Source: a bacterium | GTDB lineage: Bacteria > SZUA-79 > Acidulodesulfobacterales > Acidulodesulfobacteraceae | DNA: 8,758 bases | NCBI GenBank assembly: GCA_021821565.1 | Contig: JAKACI010000047.1 | Span: forward strand, 1-8,758 | Direction: 5' to 3' | Part shown: positions 5,678-8,758 of the stretch, one piece after another | Numbering within the stretch: the stretch's first letter is position 1 | How the letters are laid out: each line of letters opens with the position of its first letter | Position numbers and translations under genes: made by a program | Notes under the pieces: model-generated | The model's database searches: none | The model's input: only the letters and a program-made list of their open reading frames with translations | What the model was told of the DNA's origin: nothing

Positions 5678-6610
5678 ATGTTTGCCGCAATAGACATTGG
5701 AACCAATACTATAAGATGCATTATTGCAAAATCAAAAAAAGACTTGCTGTCGCCGTTGTTTGTGGATATGAAAATTGTCAGGCTTGGGGAAAATTTTAAA
5801 AAGACGGGAATAATTAATAAATCTGCCGTTGATAGAGCAATGAAAGTACTGGCGTATTATTCGGATGTAATCGGACAATATAATATAAATCCGGAAAATG
5901 TTATTGCAACAGGCACAAGCGTTATGCGGGATGCTTTAAACGGAAAAACGGTAGCAAATAAAATATATGACGAGTTTCATATTAAAGTCAATATAATAGA
6001 CGGAGAAAAAGAAGCCGAAATAACACTCTCTGGAATTGAAAATTGTTTTGACGGGTTGAAAAATTTTTATGCTATTGATATAGGAGGGGGTTCTACAGAG
6101 TATATTTGCTGTAAAAACGGACTGCCTATGTGGAAAAAAAGCATTAACATCGGAGCTATACATTTAACCGAAGAATTTTTGAGGTCGGATCCGCCCCAAA
6201 CCAATGAAATATTAAGCATGGAATCATACATAGACAATAGTATAAATATTTTAAAAAACGATTTATCAACTTCAGGATATAGTTTCAAAGAACCTTTAAG
6301 TCTTATAGGGACGGCAGGCACCATTACGACTCTTGCTATGGCAGATATGCAAATTAAAGATTATTATAGAGATAAAATTCACGGCTATAAGATAAAAAAA
6401 GAAAATATTGAAAATATATATAAAATTTTTTGCAGCGTTAATAATACCGAAAGATCTAATATAATCGGCATTGAGCATGGAAGAGAAGATTTAGTTATTT
6501 CAGGCGCTGCAATTTGTCTTAAAAGTATGGATTTTTTTAACGCATCAAATATAATAGATTCCGAGTGCAGTCTGCTGGAAGGACTTATAGCCTATGATAA
6601 AGAAATTTAA
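5678..6610 (+). CDS. Ppx/GppA family phosphatase, short form
   Basis: Exopolyphosphatase / guanosine pentaphosphate phosphatase family (sugar kinase-Hsp70-actin fold): removes terminal phosphate from polyphosphate, or converts pppGpp to ppGpp. The 310 residues are only the two actin-like domains, as in the Aquifex enzyme. The C-terminal HD-type domain that makes E. coli Ppx and GppA about 500 residues is absent. Seen: AAIDIGTNTIRCIIA (3-17, phosphate-1 loop), IATGTSVMRDALNG (76-89), and GEKEAEITLSG, whose Glu110/Glu112 region should supply the catalytic base. Then come AIDIGGGSTEYI (132-143, phosphate-2 loop) and LIGTAGTITTLA (adenosine-type loop). AGGGG (5662-5666) is the SD, with a longish 11-base spacing. 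Substrate cannot be told from sequence. guaB follows 230 bases downstream on the same strand, but a long hairpin intervenes. Confidence 0.93.
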   Translation: MFAAIDIGTNTIRCIIAKSKKDLLSPLFVDMKIVRLGENFKKTGIINKSAVDRAMKVLAYYSDVIGQYNINPENVIATGTSVMRDALNGKTVANKIYDEFHIKVNIIDGEKEAEITLSGIENCFDGLKNFYAIDIGGGSTEYICCKNGLPMWKKSINIGAIHLTEEFLRSDPPQTNEILSMESYIDNSINILKNDLSTSGYSFKEPLSLIGTAGTITTLAMADMQIKDYYRDKIHGYKIKKENIENIYKIFCSVNNTERSNIIGIEHGREDLVISGAAICLKSMDFFNASNIIDSECSLLEGLIAYDKEI

Positions 6611-6657
6611 ATAGATATATAATATATATTATATTTAGTATATATTATATATCTATT
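6610..6657. terminator. Long A/T hairpin after the Ppx/GppA gene
   Basis: AATAGATATATAATATATA (6610-6628) is the exact reverse complement of 6639-6657, giving 19 consecutive pairs, extendable by a T-G pair and two more around a 4-base loop. The left arm starts at the last base of the stop codon. The stem is almost all A-T, with one G-C pair and no distinct U run after it, so it is not a standard intrinsic terminator. Its place makes it a candidate 3'-end or processing hairpin. Its resemblance in style to the palindrome after cdsA is notable. Confidence 0.5.
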
Positions 6658-6707
6658 ATTCAATTATCCGATGATTTATTATATATTATCTTATATCCAT
6701 TATATTT

Positions 6708-6750
6708 TTTATATATTTAATTTATATATTTAATTTATATATTTAATTTA
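6708..6750. repeat. 13-bp tandem repeat (TTTATATATTTAA), three copies plus a partial
   Basis: Perfect copies at 6708-6720, 6721-6733 and 6734-6746, then TTTA. All bases are A or T. It lies in the 229-base gap between the phosphatase gene and guaB. The unit differs from that of the array at 4819-4879 but has the same 13-base period. I see no gene, RNA or riboswitch in the rest of this gap; the last 90 bases before guaB should hold its promoter, but no convincing -35/-10 pair stands out. Confidence 0.8.
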
Positions 6751-6839
6751 TTAACTTTAAATTAATCGATATTGGATAATAAATTTATAAATTTCAATAT
6801 TAACTTAACTATTTTAACAATAAACAGGGGGATATTTAA

Positions 6840-8297
<1,458 letters not shown>

Positions 8298-8330
8298 ACA
8301 ACAGATTTATATTAAATATAAAAATTAAAT

Positions 8331-8758
8331 ATGAAAATAAATTCGTCAAAAGTATTAATAATAGATTTCGGTTCTCAATATACTCAGCTTATAGCCAGAA
8401 AAATTAGAGAAAGCGGGATTTATTGTGAAATATATCCTTTTCTAAGTTCAATAGAAAAAATAAAAGATTTTAATCCTGCCGCTATCATTCTTTCAGGAGG
8501 ACCTTCTTCGGTTTACGATAAAAATGCTCCTTCTATATCGGATGAATTATTCAAAATAGATGTTCCTTTTCTTGGTATATGCTACGGTATGCAAATAATG
8601 GCATATTTATTTTCAGGTGATGTAAAGCCTGCAAAAAATAGAGAATACGGTTATTCAAAATTGGAAATTACCAAAAAAAGCGAATTATTTGCCGGATGCG
8701 CCGATAATAATACGGTCTGGATGAGCCACGGCGATATAATAGTTTCTCTGCCTAAAGA
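8331..8758 (+). CDS. guaA: GMP synthase (glutamine-hydrolysing), 5' part
   Basis: Converts XMP to GMP using ATP and ammonia released from glutamine. The window ends after 142 codons, out of about 510-525 expected, so only most of the N-terminal class I glutamine amidotransferase domain is seen. It shows VLIIDFGSQYTQLIARKIRE (8-27), AAIILSGGPSSVYD, the nucleophile elbow FLGICYGMQ with Cys84 (E. coli Cys86), and VWMSHGD near the end. The catalytic His and Glu of the triad and the whole ATP-pyrophosphatase and dimerisation domains lie beyond the window. The start is ATG 8331, in line with the family's N terminus. No SD precedes it (the leader is only A and T), so it may depend on translation from guaB, 33 bases upstream. 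The frame stays open to the window end. Confidence 0.97.
   Translation, partial: MKINSSKVLIIDFGSQYTQLIARKIRESGIYCEIYPFLSSIEKIKDFNPAAIILSGGPSSVYDKNAPSISDELFKIDVPFLGICYGMQIMAYLFSGDVKPAKNREYGYSKLEITKKSELFAGCADNNTVWMSHGDIIVSLPK

Noticed and set aside
5524..5721. Minus-strand open frame of 65 codons upstream of the Ppx/GppA gene
   Set aside because: It runs across the dRS3-like repeat and ATAAT array and overlaps the phosphatase start; composition reflects A/T repeats, with no recognisable motif.
6611..6839. Possible purine riboswitch or other leader RNA upstream of guaB
   Set aside because: No conserved riboswitch core is visible; the region is A/T repeats and a simple hairpin.

Overview
The window is an AT-rich bacterial chromosome segment (coding G+C roughly one third by eye; intergenic DNA almost pure A/T). 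It carries housekeeping genes only. All genes use standard bacterial signals, and most have Shine-Dalgarno (SD) sites. The order pyrH-frr-uppS-cdsA-dxr, the MEP isoprenoid pathway and undecaprenyl-phosphate synthesis indicate a bacterium. The phylum cannot be fixed from this sequence; a low-GC Gram-negative, perhaps a deltaproteobacterial-type lineage, is only a guess.

Layout. (1) Positions 1-2678: a tight plus-strand operon with the 3' part of pyrH (UMP kinase), frr (ribosome recycling factor), uppS (undecaprenyl diphosphate synthase) and cdsA (CDP-diglyceride synthase). frr and uppS share one base (TAATG), and cdsA starts inside uppS. (2) Positions 2679-2980: a perfect 36-bp A/T palindrome followed by a start-less coding relic that I recognise as an internal piece of a DUF1016/YhcG-type (PD-(D/E)XK nuclease family) protein. 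It separates cdsA from dxr. (3) Positions 2981-4129: dxr, the first committed MEP-pathway enzyme. (4) Positions 4366-4737, minus strand: an unrecognised 123-residue protein, convergent with dxr. It stands where many genomes have rseP. (5) Positions 4738-4999: A/T tandem repeats, then a gamma-carbonic-anhydrase-like gene with a strong SD (5000-5515). (6) Positions 5516-5677: a dRS3-like interspersed repeat and ATAAT repeats, then a short Ppx/GppA-family phosphatase (5678-6610). (7) Positions 6611-6839: a long A/T hairpin and a second 13-bp tandem repeat. (8) Positions 6840-8758: guaB (IMP dehydrogenase) and the 5' part of guaA (GMP synthetase), a guanine-nucleotide operon.

Functionally, the first block supplies UMP phosphorylation, ribosome recycling, the lipid carrier for cell-wall synthesis, phospholipid precursor, and the MEP step feeding isoprenoids to UppS. 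The last block makes XMP and GMP from IMP. The Ppx/GppA protein could link to it through (p)ppGpp or polyphosphate, but this is inference.

I did not find a new multi-gene system. The parts worth a second look are the nuclease-family relic with its adjoining palindrome, the dRS3-like element, the long A/T hairpins, the 13-bp-period repeats and the orphan gene.
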